The position numbers and the translations under genes were made by a program. The notes beneath the pieces were generated by a model, which did no database searches, was not told where the DNA came from, and saw nothing but the letters and a program-made list of their open reading frames with translations. Below, in pieces: positions 1 to 15,693 of a stretch of 64,000 bases of DNA; position 1 is the first letter of the stretch; each line of letters starts with the position of its first letter. Origin of the DNA: Rotaria socialis (lineage: Eukaryota > Rotifera > Eurotatoria > Philodinida > Philodinidae). Location: positions 65,144 to 129,143 of the forward strand of contig CAJNYU010004144.1 of NCBI GenBank assembly GCA_905331475.1, written 5' to 3'.

Positions 1-887
1 AACACCACATTTCTTATCTTCGCTACGTTGAATAGCAAATGCTTCTTCACATTCAGCTTCATGTTTTTGTAAGCATTCCTTCAAAAAAAAACAATTCAAT
101 TCGCTTCTTTATTAATAGGAGAACAGGGGAAAAAAGAACATTCATGATCTTTACCAATCGGTGCTGTTCTCGTTGTTTTTCATTTGTTGGATGTAATGCT
201 GGCATTTCACATAGATCACATACATCACCATGAATATATGGACAATATCGTCCTGTTTCCAATGCTTCACATACACCATCTTTTTCAGCATATGGACAAA
301 GAGACTGAAGTGAAAATGTGCCATTATGTAATGAAGATATTGGTTGACTTATATGGGATGATTCGATATTATCATTATTAACACGACAAATACTTGCATA
401 GCTCAGTGATACTAATAGTAAATATTTAGTAGAAACTAATATAGAAAACATTTTAACTTTCTACCTCCATTGTTGACAGGATATGATTGATTTGTAATAA
501 TATTGTGTTGTATTGGGAGATGAGAATGCATCGAATTAAATTGAAACGTATTAGTAGATGTTTGGGCTTTTGGTCGAACGTGATCATATCTTAAAACGAG
601 AAGTATCATCATTAAATAGAGACAAGCATAGTTGATATTATACCTGCAACGATTGTCATAATTACATTTTCCTTGTAGGTAGTATCGACAGACATTATTG
701 ACTTGCGCAGTCGATCGATCATGTGAATAAAAACATTTGTCACCGTAACGGCATGCATTGGAAAGAAAATATCTGCAGACATAAACATAGATATAGAACT
801 ACAATCTTACATCATCTGTGAAAACTAAACAAACCGGCAAAGTTCTCGAGGTTGTCCTGTTGAATTAACAGCAGTACTCGTAGCCAT
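1..887 (-). CDS. MKRN: Makorin-family RING/C3H zinc-finger E3 ubiquitin ligase, 5' part (cut by window edge)
   Basis: Exons read on the minus strand are 887-835, 772-644, 589-465, 411-155 and 78-1 (continuing past the edge). All junctions are GT-AG and keep frame. The protein starts MATSTAVNSTG and at once carries two CCCH fingers (CRYFLSNACRYGDKCFYSH and CRYYLQGKCNYDNRCRYDH). After a linker comes a third finger region (CPYAEKDGVCE, CPYIHGDVCDLC) that runs into the makorin Cys-His motif (LHPTNEKQREQH) and an AIQRSEDKKCG segment, which in makorins sits just before the RING. The RING and last C3H finger must lie outside the window. Makorins are RNA-binding ubiquitin ligases. The exon 4 acceptor is ambiguous (TTAG 24 bases upstream is also in frame); I chose the one giving a roughly 53-bp intron. 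Family assignment is strong. The choice among makorin 1, 2 and 3 is not made. Confidence 0.9.
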
Positions 888-3391
888 CAGGATGATTTAT
901 TTTTAACTAGAACATAAAATCTGAAGATATTATCTAAATTTCCCAATATATTCGTCGTGTAAAACGCTTTCTTTTCTAATGACAACTATTTCGAAAATGT
1001 GAAAGCAAAAAATGCTTATCGCCGATGTGTAAATCCCTTTATATTTTGCGAAATTTTTTTTTTGTACTTGAAATAAAATGTATTATCGTTCTGAGATAAT
1101 TCATTGGTGAAAAACTATCAATTCAAATATGAGCGCTATTTGTTTCCCAAATATTGTATTGCAAGTAGCGATATAGTGTTCATGGTTTCTTGGAAATAAT
1201 TTTATCATTAAAATACAAACGCAGTTATTTTATATTGTCTAAAGTTTTGATGAAAACTGAAAAAACGAACAAATCTCAATTCTATATTATGACGCTATAA
1301 TAGACACTACTGTCATCTATTGACAGAATTGAACTTTCGTAGGTGTGAAAAATTATTTAGCTGAAATTCTCGAATTTTTGTTTTCAAAATAAAACTATGT
1401 TATAAAAAAAACCAGAATGCTAATCATTTGAATAAGTCTGCTACACAAAAGAGTATTTTTCTATTTAGAAGGAATTTAACTCTTTGTGAAATCGTCAGTA
1501 GAGTTATGTAGATGATTGTTTTTGTAAGCGCATACTTTGTGTTTGTCAACATTTACACAAATACTGATTTTCTACTATTCAAATACGGATGGATTCAAAT
1601 CTATGCTAGATTTATTACAACAAAAACATACTCTTTTCTTTATTTCCGTATTGAAACTTGACGATATCAAATCTCCAGAAGCTAACTAATAAATCATCAA
1701 TACTATTTGATATAATTATTAAAATAGCATTTATATGAAAAAGTTTATTTGTTATATTTAAACTAAATATGAGAATTTATTCAACAGTTTTCAGAACTGA
1801 ACTGAACTGATCCCTTCCTGACTTAAGCGTATGATAATATGACAAAATCCATTATTTGCTGAGTAAATATGTCGTTCATTCAAAGAGAATATTTTCGTTA
1901 ATCCCCATTGTATTTTGCACATAAATGAATTGTAAAATAACTTAAAATCTGTATCACAATTTTGATGTCGGTCATACATCAGTGCAACGTCTTTCTTTGA
2001 CATAGTGCTACAATATTAATATGTAAGACAATCTATCATCTTGTGTGTGTGTTTTCTTTCTTCTTTATTAGAACGTTTACTAACTGAAAATCTACTGGTT
2101 TCTCGTAGTCTTTATTTAAATAAATAACCGACAGCTGACGATTCTTTTCAATTGAAAAATAATTTGACTTATTATTAATGAAAAAAATGTGACGAGAAAA
2201 ATTTTCATGGACACATATTTTGTTTTTCTTCGTGCTTGGTTTGGATGTATCTAAGTACATGTGTTTAAAGTGTCGATAGGCATCTGTGCTGTGATTTACT
2301 ATATTTAAAGTATCGGCTGACTCGTCACATCATCTTGGATGATTGGCGTTAATTGCTGTTGTGTTGTCAGTGATGATGTACAGTTAAATGAAGGAGAGAA
2401 ATTGATCATTATCTGGCTTGTTAATCAAGTGCTCTTGTTCTTGCTCTTTTCCTCTTTCTCCATTCTTCGTTTTGTTTTTTTTTTGACCAACGAGAAGAAA
2501 AAAAAAGAAACATAGGAGTTAATCGGATGATGATTGTCTATCGATTGCCTTTCAATTAGCTTTCTACATGACCTTTAGACGCGACGATAGCCAAATGAAT
2601 TAGTATGAATGATAAATGAGTGTCATTTGCTGAGTTAAAATAACGTCTAACGAACAGTTGCAACTTTTTCTTGTTTATTAAGATAAGAGTAACAAAAAAG
2701 AAAAGAGATAATGATGAGAACAAATCTATATTGTCAAAATATGGGCGGCGTATGGTGATTGTGTATTGATCGACACCCATTAGAGACAAATACAGAGAGA
2801 GAGAGAGAGAAACGAGAGACGAGACACGAGACAGGCGTTCATTTTGTTTGTTTTTTTTGATTGATTTTATTTTCTTGTAAAAAGAATATCATGCTTTTTT
2901 CTCTTGCCACCCGTTGTGTAGCATAGCGTGTTTTGTCATCAAACAGTGTCCGTGATTAACTTGTCAGTTAGTGACAGGAGACTAACTGAAATAGATTTCT
3001 AAACTTGGAGACATAAATCGATCGATAGAAATTTTCTTTTCTTTTCTGTCTAAAACCGAGGTGATTGCATGTCACTAATCGTTTTTTCGGTCGAAGAGAA
3101 GAAGCTGTGACAACGTTCAAACTCATTTGATGTATATATATATATATATAGGCAACATAATCCAGCAATCATCGACAGAATAATACCAGTCAGGCGACGA
3201 ATCAAGCTGTGTTTATGATACAATTCAGTTTTATTCGTTGAGAAAAAAAGAGAAAAAGAGATTAAGGAAAAAATATACACATACAAACTGTTGCTGGTTT
3301 TTTAAATAGAGAATGCTTTTCAACAAAACAAAAAAGAAAAGAAAAAGAAAACAACACTGATTATTATTATTAATATTATAATTCAATTCAA
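888..3391. other. Intergenic, no gene seen
   Basis: This 2.5-kb interval separates the makorin start from the Tbx2/3 stop, so it should hold the makorin promoter and the Tbx 3' UTR. It is AT-rich, with a (GA)n tract near 2796-2812 and a (TA)n tract at 3134-3150. The short open frames here have no family likeness, no splice context and biased residue content. Confidence 0.6.
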
Positions 3392-6310
<2,919 letters not shown>

Positions 6311-7284
6311 TCTTCGTGTGTATGTATGCGTATATGTTGTAGTGTCGCGCTTTTTTGTGCTTTGCTACCACCCAATAATTACTCGGGCGGCGTCGGCGAG
6401 TTGCTAACTCGTATGTTCACACTCTCTCTTTTTCTCTTTTCTCGCATTTCTATTCGCCAATTCTTTTTTCTTCTTGCTGTCGCTTATTCTCTTTCTCTCC
6501 TTTTCTTTTCGTTGCTTTCTTTTGATTGATACTGCTCGTAACACATGATGTGCGAGCGAACGAACAAGCGAGCGACACTCTCCACACCATTATGACACTC
6601 AGAACAGACCGGAGACCTCTCACGCATATAATTAAACTACTGTTTCTTTCTCTCTCTTCCCGTTCTTTTATTTCTCTTCGTTCGCTAGCTAATCACGGCG
6701 CCGTCGTATATTTATGGTAATTTTTTCTGCCAATCCCTGAGCGCGAATATGCGCGACGGTTGTGTTCGAGCAAAGATGAAGGAGAAGAAAGAGAAGAGAA
6801 GAGAAGAGCAATGAGCGCTAATTTGCTACTACCGTCAGTGCAATGTTGTGTGTATATGTGCGTCCAAAGCCGATTAGGTCAAAATGTTAAGTTGATCTAG
6901 ACGACATGATTTCTCACTCATATCGAAGATTCACATTAACGTTTCTGTTTACCATGCCTATTTAGTCTGGACGATGACACGCGAAGAGAAGAAAAAACGA
7001 TATAGATCGTACCAAATAAATAAGACAAGAGAGGCGGAGTAAGAAAATGAGGACATACGCATATAATAAGAATGATACACACAACTAATCCTTATCAATT
7101 AATCAAGTGACGATCATCACGAGAGAGAAAGAAAGAGTCAATAGCCGACCAGACTTTATTGGTTGAGAGTAGATTAACGGAAGCGCGATCGAACGATTGT
7201 TTCGATGATTGCGTGTGAACAAGGAATAAAAACCTTTTCGAAAATCATGTTATCATCTATTTTTTCTCAGATATTCTACATTAC

Positions 7285-7289
<5 letters not shown>

Positions 7290-7317
<28 letters not shown>
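7290..7317. repeat. (GA)n microsatellite
   Basis: Uninterrupted GA dinucleotides, about 14 units. A similar shorter tract lies at 8443-8463. Confidence 0.9.
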
Positions 7318-7320
<3 letters not shown>

Positions 7321-10143
7321 CTACGATAGAATATGAATTGAAACACGATATTTTATGCATGATGAAAATGAGTTTTGATGGCATACTTACTCGTATATCA
7401 AATAGATTCTTCATTAGTAGATCTAGTGCAGATGACTGACTTTTTCTCAAAGATTTCTCTCTATGAAAAGTAGTCGATATGATTTATAATGAATTTTAAG
7501 ATACATTTTATAGTCATTATCATCATCTATGTAAAAAAAGCAACCTTAGTTTCTCTATTGTTTCCATATGAATTTAAATTAAAGATAGCTTTTGTATATT
7601 TTATGGCATGTCTTGACACAACTCTGCGATATATCATCAGTCTAGTTTCTTGTCTTACATTTCTATTGATTAGTTAATTTTCGAATAACTCCAAAGAGTA
7701 CTGCAAACAGCGAAGATCATATTTTTACATATGTTAAAAAAACATTTTTTTTGGGCAAAATTGATGAACATATTGTAAAATATTGTTAAGATTAAAATCA
7801 CAGTTTTGATTTCGTGTTGAACAACCCTCCGGTCAATTTTTTACGCTGAGTAAATGAAGTGTTTGTGATTATAACACGCGCTAGCTAGGTAACAAACATA
7901 TATATATATATATATGCATATATATTAAATGCGACAATAAAATAAAACGTTCTCAATATAATGATTGGTATCAATCAATTGATAATTGTGTTGTTATATT
8001 TAATGGACCGAGTCAATTTTTTTCTCCTTTTTCTTTTTTCACTCTTTATCAAAAATAGCTATCTCTCGATGTATGTGAAAATGCATATCATTTTTGTTAC
8101 TTTATCACATCGTATTGAGGTGAAGAACTCAAGGGACGCTTTATGAGTTAAAACAAAAAAAAAACATGAAGAGAAAAGTAATGGTTTTTTCAACTTCATC
8201 TTTCGTATACTCCTTTGCATATATAATTCTTTCGCTTTTAATAATAACATGAAATATTGACAGACAGCAGCACTTTCACCTTTTTTTTATAGTTTTTTAT
8301 CGCTCATGCTATCTAGTGTATGCATACATTTGTTTGCTCTTTTTTTTCTTCGTTTGAATGATTTCGAGTATTGCCGCCGATTACCACTTCGATTCGAAAG
8401 AAAGGCAAACAAGCCAGCAGCAACATTGAATTCCTAGAACGGTGAGAGAGAGAGAGAGAGAGAAAGACATTTTACTATCCTTGCTTTTTTTTGTGCTATC
8501 GTTTGTTCGCCGACTTATTTGGTTCTCATAATTGCAGCAAGTCGTCCCCTCCTACTTCTCGTTGCATTTTTCCTTTTTTTTCTTGATCTTCTTGTCTTTC
8601 TGTGCTTTGCTTTTTCCGATTTATGATCTAGCAGTTAAGCAGGAAGTCATCATCCATCTTTGTTTTACTAATTACTAGATAGTGATCGCATGTGTATTAG
8701 TAGTAAAAGAGAAGTCACGCTCGTTTTCTTTTCTTTATGACTAGATCAGATTGGTTCATCGTGTGAGAAAATTAGCACGAGTCTAATTTCTATTGGTTTA
8801 CCAACGATAAAAAAAATAGACACACATATACATAGAAGAACAACTCAAATTCAATATATGCAAAAAATGTGAACTTGATTGAATTATGCAAATGAATATC
8901 AGCGTGCAGCATCACGCCGTAAATGACCAATAAGTGGATATGAACGAAGAACACTTCAGATTAGTTTTAGTTTCGGCTTCTAACCATAAGCAGGTTGATC
9001 ACGAACAAAAAAATCAATTCAATGTTTCTTTTTGTTGTTGTCTCTCTTTCTCTCTTTGTTCGCGATCAAGAACAATATGTATTCATTTCACGCAACAAAT
9101 TCAATTTCTATTTATTTCACCAATCAAAATTCAAAAAAGAATAGATAAATATAAAGCTTAGGAAGAAAACAATTGAGGCGTTGCTTGACAATTTGAACCA
9201 CTTGCCGCCTAAATTTTGTAACACTTATCCTTTTGCTATTCATCAAGTAAACACGATTGTTCATCAACATCATCATCGTCATCAACTTTCTTTCTTTTCA
9301 CGATAAGACATGAAGAGAGATATCTATTTATTCAAGTCAACATCCTGTTCTCGATTGCAACTGATCATGACAGGTACACTCCAAGTTTACGTGCAAATTT
9401 CCCATTCGTATGCTAATTCGAAATGTACAGTCTAGTAAAGTCACGCCCCAAACAATTTTATTTATCATGTGAAGATTTACTTTAAATTTATGGCGTCATA
9501 CAATCTATTTGAATAGAATCATAGAGATATAATATATATATATATATACACATAAAGAAATTTTTCGAAGTTCATTCAAGCTCATAATGATTAAACTTGA
9601 ATAAGATAAGAAGAACAAGATCATATATATATATATATATACATATATACGTTTATAAGTGAATCGGTCAAGTGAAAAGATAGAAACAACAATAACAAAT
9701 TAAATCGAATATAAATATAGAGAAAGTGAATGAACACGGGGAGGTACTAGAAAATTTTAATAAATATAGACGAAACAGAAAGATTATCAATATTGCAGGC
9801 TGATATTAAAAACATGAGAGAAAATGCAAAACAGTAGTGGGAAAATAAAATAAAACAAAACAAATCAGATCAGATCGCGTGACATTGGAGAGTGAAACTG
9901 ATAATAGAAGCTGCCACTAGCGGCAAAATGCCAGATTTGATAAAAAAGAAAATTGATCATCGCCTTTACTGTCATCATTATCATTTCACTTCGATGTCTC
10001 TCTATGTTGGACATTGCAACAAGACAAACAAAACAAAATGGAGAAAGAGGCACTGTCCATCAATAATGATATCAATCTCATAGAAGAAAAAAAACTTTAT
10101 ACTGTTTTCTAAAAAATGACATATGCGAATAAGACAAGATGGA

Positions 10144-10200
10144 ACGTACGTACGTACGTACGTGCGTGCGTGCATGCGTGTGTGCATATACGCGCGTGTG
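10144..10200. repeat. (ACGT)n / (GCGT)n microsatellite, self-complementary
   Basis: Starts as ACGT tetramers and degrades through GCGT, GCAT and CGCG units. The ACGT part is its own reverse complement, so it reads open on both strands; the overlapping frames are artefacts. Confidence 0.9.
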
Positions 10201-11159
10201 TTAATGATAATCAAGTTTCTGGCAACGGATCCAGTGGTGCAACATGCAAACATAACACAGCTCATTGTCATAAAGGAGGAACATAGATTAATCAAAAGTC
10301 GAAGAAAGCCGGATGTATATGATATGATGCAGTCAAGACCTATTTTAATACATAAAATACATCATTGAACAAACATATATAAATAATTTATATGCAAAGA
10401 TTATCATAGCAAATGAGTGGCATGTAATGCTGAATCTATTTGATTTGATCGGAATGTTTTGTTTTTTGGATTCAATAAATAAGACAATAGAATGATAGAA
10501 TTTAACTGAGACTAGTCATAATGAAACGTCCAGATACTTTCTATAAATGTTTTATGCACATTTATAAGCGAAATGTTGAAATTTTGTTTATTTTGAAAGA
10601 CATTCTATAAATAGAATATGAACTGAGCAATTCAGTTGAATATAAATATGGTATTGAAATCAATGAAGATTATACTATTATGAACAAATAGATTTTTGAT
10701 TAAGTTGTTCGCTAATATGAAAGATATGAGAGTTTTGAGTGCTACTTGTATCTCTGGAGAATTAACTGATGTCAGGCTGGGTATCAGAACGTGAGTGACT
10801 CGAGTCGTCTGAAAAAATAAAATCTGAAAAGTGTGTTTCTTCTGGACAACTTTCCAATTCTTATTAGAGAATTTGATCAAAAGTACCACAGTACAGTGCG
10901 ACTGAATTCTGGTTAGAAACTCATGAATCAGGTGAATTATATTAGATTGTCCAGAGAAAATGGGGAAGATCAAAAACTAGTCTCACAGATAAATTAGTTG
11001 ACCTCGAATTCGTTCCAATCATTTGAAACAAATCATCAAGCAATAAAAGTATAGAATCTTTCCGTAGACATTTAGTTTCTTCTTTTTGTTAATTTGAACA
11101 TAGATCTGACGTATGTTCAGATTTCCGAAACTAACAAATATCTATCACACTACTAAAAG

Positions 11160-11830
11160 ACACACAAGAGTGCCAACAGAAATTTCCTTGAAACTTCCGT
11201 AATTGCCATTATGTCCAAAACAAAATTATCAGAAAATACTATAATTTAAAATGCCACCCAACAAAACATCCCGGGAATTTCCGAAATCAGCTTTACATAC
11301 AAAAAGAAATTTCCCGTTAATTTCGGAAATAACTAATATCATGGAAGCAAATTAGAACCAAAGCACAGAATATATTCTCGAGTACTTTCTGCCATTATCT
11401 GGAAATTGCGGTAATTTCTATAATTTCTACATTGATATCGTATATGATTAAGAATAAATATGCATATCGTTTGGAAGATCCCACCCTCAGGAATGAGAAG
11501 AATTTCTAGTGATTCCGTAATTACCTGAAATTGCGGTAAATACGGAAATTCCTAGAAATTCGTCTCATTCTTGAGGATAGTGTCTTTAAATCTGTTTACA
11601 TATTTTTTCTTAAACCTATAGGATATTAATATAGAAATTATAGGAATTCTCGTAATTTCCGAAATTTCCAGGAAATGACTCTATTTTGGCTTTGGCTTAT
11701 GGTGAATAATATTGCGGTTATTATGAAAGTTTCTGATATTTTCTAAAACTTGAATTTTTCATCCCTGTAGTTTCAGAAATATGCATATTTAGCTAGGAAA
11801 TTTCCTTTTTTCGGAAATCTGTCCACTGCC
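11160..11830. repeat. Degenerate GGAAATTTCC-rich repeat with an internal inverted repeat
   Basis: Over about 670 bp, variants of GGAAATTTCC, CCGTAATT and GCGGTAATTTC recur in both orientations. The clearest symmetry is at 11487-11577: CTCAGGAATGAGAAGAATTT on the left matches the reverse complement of the right end (CTCAAGAATGAGACGAATTT). It resembles an old miniature element nested in related repeat DNA. Outer boundaries and target duplications are unclear. Confidence 0.5.
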
Positions 11831-13066
11831 CGATTTACCACTAAAAAATGGTCTGGTTTTAGTCACATGGAATGTAATAATTAAAATCTTACCAAAATGT
11901 TGTTTAAATAAGTTGGACGATAAACACAAAAGTTTGTTGCTGCCAAATAAATTTTACAATCCAATTGAAAACATATGTGTGCATTTTGTTCTCTTCAAAA
12001 CTCGTATAAGATCGTGTCCTTTTTGACAAATCATTAAGCAAACTTTTAGATTATTAGACAGATATTTATAACATGTTTTGAAAGAGACAGAGTATTAAAT
12101 AATTGTACTTCGTTGAATGGTTTCATTAATTGTCAATGATACTTGAAGTATCTCTATCAAGAATGTGAGAATACATCTACAATATTACTATGCCTTCATG
12201 TTATTAAATCAGATTTTATTTTAATATTCTTCTCTCTAAATCTACTTTTGACTTTTTAACTATTTGATATCTGAGTACTGCAGAGTTTTTAAGAAATATG
12301 CAATTTAAAATATTGTTTCAGATCATTTGCATAGAATTTAGCATTAAAATAAAATTTTCGAGATAAATTCTAGCATTTGAAAATATAAATTATTATTATT
12401 GAAATTTATAATTTAAATAATATAAAACTTATTTATTGTTTTATACATAATCTTTATTGTTATATGATATCAAAGTATTGTTGACGTCGATATAATGAGA
12501 TTATATTACAGATTTTCACTAATAAAGATTAATGACGATGTTCTATTTGAAATACTAATAATCAAAGCTATAAAGAACACATTCTTGATGTTAATTGTAA
12601 AAATTTGAATATTTATTTTCTTGAACAAAAATAAAGTCGAATGTTCCTATTTTATTTTATGGTATTCAAAAGGATAATATAGCTCATGAGGTAAAGTACT
12701 TGTGAAATATTAACAGATTGACAATGCAACGTACTCAAGTAATTTGAAGCTTTTTACACTCGAGTTCTTCCTTCGGCAATTGAAAGGTTTTTCTTATCTC
12801 AAGAAGATCTTTTTCTTTAAAGTACATAGATACGTGACTATTTATTAAAATAAAAAGTAAACATGATATTCGTTTTTTTACATGTTGTCTATCTTAAAAG
12901 TAATTTTATTAATTAATCCGATTTTTTTCTTCAGAAAGCATGAGCAAAAATTGTTAAAATCGTTGGTCAAAACTGCATTGCCTTCTTCAATTATAAATTT
13001 GGAAGTTTTGAAAATTACTTATATCTCTTGTTCTAACTATATTTCAAAGATGATTAATAACTAATT

Positions 13067-13088
13067 GTTATATATATATATATATATG
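13067..13088. repeat. (TA)n tract
   Basis: About ten TA units. Tracts like this recur through the window (3134, 7898, 28426, 28606, 31944, 43149, 44215). Confidence 0.8.
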
Positions 13089-13511
13089 TTCTATTGGATC
13101 AGATTTCAAGAGAATTCTAGAAATATATTGTAGACTTTTCCACACATTTTCAACTAGTGTTTCTAAGCTTTGCAGCTATTATTTTTTGCCAATAATTACA
13201 GCAACGAATTGATTTGGAGAGAGAGAGAAAAGTGAATTTTGAACAAGTATTTGGCAAAATTTTAATCCTCAGAGCGCTCATGCAATCAACAGTCTATAAA
13301 AAGTCTATTGTGTAGTTTATTAATAAATCGAGTCTGAACATAAAAGCACGGCTTGATCACGCTCGATGAAAGAGTAATTAAGTCTCTGAACAAAGACATA
13401 TCTTCGAGTTTTCCATGACATGATCTTTTTCAAACTGAATCATTTTAAGAAAATCTCAAACAGGCTGGTTTTTCTACATATTCTAAGGAAAAACATGACT
13501 TTTGGCCTTTT

Positions 13512-14399
13512 TGTGTACTCAAAAAAGTGAGTACACTCTAGAATCGGTCCGTGTGTCCGTCCGGCCGTCCGTTTACACGATAACTCTCGAAAGGAGAGTT
13601 AGATCATGATGAAATTTTCTACACAGTTCAGCCTCATTAATGTCTCAGTCGAGTTCGAAGATGAGAAGGATCCGCCAAGAAATGGTTGAGTTATCGAAAA
13701 AATTGTCATTATTGACCAATCCAACCCTGAGGGGGGGGTACAGGGATTTTTCAAAAAAACAATTTTTCTTAGAATTATTCACAACACATATAAATCGACT
13801 CAGTTTTTAACGCTGATTCCGAATCTGATATTAGTTTTGAACCAAATCGTAGCTTTCTAACAAAATATCGCCTGAAAAAGGTCTAAAATATGCACAAAAA
13901 CTGCGTCCAGAAACCAAATTGGCTAAATATATTTCAGATGACCAGTAGTTTTGGGGTTTCTCAAATGCCTGGTTTTGTAGCTAGTCAAAAGGACTATCGA
14001 AAGGTAAAAACCCGAACTCGATAGTTATTAATATTGGTGATTTATTAGGAGAATACTGATGCCTGTATCTATCATATATCTCTTATAGATTCATGAGGTT
14101 CCTTACGATCGGAATTCCGCTAGATACAAGCGCAAATCCATTCAAAAATAACTCTTCTTGCCCAGTTTTCCAAGCTAAACACGAATCTGAACTTAATTTC
14201 TGTGATTTCTAAAGATATTATATCACTCTACGAGTAGAGTCAGTGGTCACCGGATATGGTCGCATACAGTGTGGTCCATGCTAACTTAGCACGTCTGTAT
14301 TTTCTCCTTGCAATTTAGTGACAAGGGATTATCTTGATGAGATCTATGTCTTATAGAAAAAACAAAGTGAATATACCTTTTCACTTTTTGAAGTACACA
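13512..14399. mobile_element. Non-autonomous DNA element, about 890 bp, with short terminal inverted repeats
   Basis: The left end TGTGTACTCAAAAAAGTGA matches, with small differences, the reverse complement of the right end (TGTGTACTTCAAAAAGTGA). The left end also folds on itself: GTGTACTC and GAGTACAC face each other across a short loop. Inside are a GTCC/CCGG-rich run at 13548-13572, a G8 run near 13731 and no transposase frame. A segment near 13817 (GCTGATTCCGAATCTGAT) is shared with the palindromic element at 24955-26279. No clear target duplication was found, so the ends may be off by a few bases. Confidence 0.6.
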
Positions 14400-14404
14400 T
14401 AACA

Positions 14405-14422
14405 CTCGGATTTAAATCCGAG
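14405..14422. repeat. Perfect 18-bp palindrome
   Basis: CTCGGATTTAAATCCGAG equals its own reverse complement. It lies 5 bp outside the right end of the element at 13512-14399. It may be part of that element or an independent site. Confidence 0.8.
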
Positions 14423-15386
14423 GTTTTCGCATTTTTTAAAATTGTTTTAGTTAAGTTGAAGAAGATCTTAGAGATTACAGGATACATGTGATTATCTAGA
14501 TAATTCATTTTTCTATGATTTTGATGATCAACAGATAGTTGCCATCAAGTACTGTGTAGTGAAAAGCGAAGTTTTGAATCCAAAATTAACATTTCAATTT
14601 TTCGCGCAAGTTATCAGTACCGAAAACAACAAACAGATCGGTTGAATATCCAGCTTTCAAAGTTAACCAAGGATTGTGAATTAGGTCCAAAAACATCCGT
14701 TCGGGCTTCATCATTTCTATGCAAATATTTTGCACGCATGCCATAAATACTTACATAATATGACCCAAGAAAACTGACAACAGTTAAATACATACTTAGA
14801 CTAATAGTTCTATCTGTAATAGATTACTTTTAAAGAACTATTTCATTCAAATATGTAAATCATATGATTTTAAATTATTCATTTGTCTACATATCTTGTA
14901 CATCGCGTATAGGATTTATTAAGATCTTACTTGTAGATAAAACAAAAAATAAGTTTCTTATGTAGTTTTACATCACTGTTTTATATTTCGGTTTCAATCT
15001 AGTCGGTTATTCATATTAATTGCTGGTCCACTTCTATAACTTTTAACTTAACTTCTATTTGATCTCACTTGACATGACAATTCACTTCATTGACGCTGTA
15101 AAAAAACTCCGCAGAATAATAAACGGAAAAATCGTTTTTGGTAGGGTATTTAATAAAAAAATGGTTTATGATACGTTGCACTTTCATAAACCCTTTTCTT
15201 TACAGTGTAGAACTCTAATGCGTCACAGGTGGCGCACGCTTACAGAATCAAAAATGTTTCTTGACAGAAAAGAATATTTTCGAAACAAAAGGGTATAATT
15301 TACTGGTGAAAAAGTTCGTAACAATTTTAAATGGCATGCATGGTAAGTGGTCGAGTCATGTTCATTAATTAAATTAAGAGGTACTT

Positions 15387-15693
15387 CCCAGGAGAATCAG
15401 GGTACGTCGGAATCGGTCGGAACCGATCGGTTTCGTTGAATTCCGACGATTTCCTAACTAACGGAATCCGGTTCAGATTTCGTCGGACCATTTCCGATCA
15501 ATTCCCATCGGTTCCATCGATTTCCGGGTCGAAATTTTGTGGAGCTTAACGGAATTTTTCCGGCGGAAACCGGACCGGAATTCGTTAGTTAGGAAATCAT
15601 CGGAATTCAACGGAGCCGACCGAAAAGCAACGGAATCCATAGGATCCTATGCCGGAAACGATCCGATCCACTGGTCGGATTGAATCTCCTGGG
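15387..15693. mobile_element. GC-rich miniature inverted-repeat element, about 307 bp
   Basis: The ends CCCAGGAGAATCA and TGAATCTCCTGGG are inverted copies with one mismatch. Longer inner arms pair as well: GATTTCCTAACTAACGGAAT near 15450 against ATTCGTTAGTTAGGAAATCA near 15580. The body is made of CGGAA/TTCCG words (GGAATTCCG, CCGGAA, TCGGTTCC), so it stands out as a GC island in AT-rich DNA. There is no coding capacity. Both flanks offer TT next to the ends, too short to define a target duplication. Confidence 0.7.

Larger units (their letters stand above)
6311..11150. other. Gene-free stretch upstream of Tbx2/3
   Basis: I see no convincing exon on either strand. The first few hundred bases (to about 6870) are less AT-rich, with polypyrimidine tracts, and probably hold the Tbx2/3 promoter and 5' UTR. 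Beyond that are (GA)n at 7290-7317 and 8443-8463, (TA)n near 7898-7915, 9534-9548 and 9625-9641, and an (ACGT)n-derived tract at 10144-10200. Developmental regulatory DNA is possible but not visible by eye. Confidence 0.5.

Noticed and set aside
59..451. Single 130-codon frame that looks like it has a signal peptide (MFSILVSTKYLLLVSLS)
   Set aside because: The leader is intron sequence; the true reading is makorin exon 4 between splice sites, with intron read-through at its end.
10002..10368. Overlapping frames on both strands around (ACGT)n
   Set aside because: ACGT repeats are self-complementary and stop-free, so both strands stay open by default.
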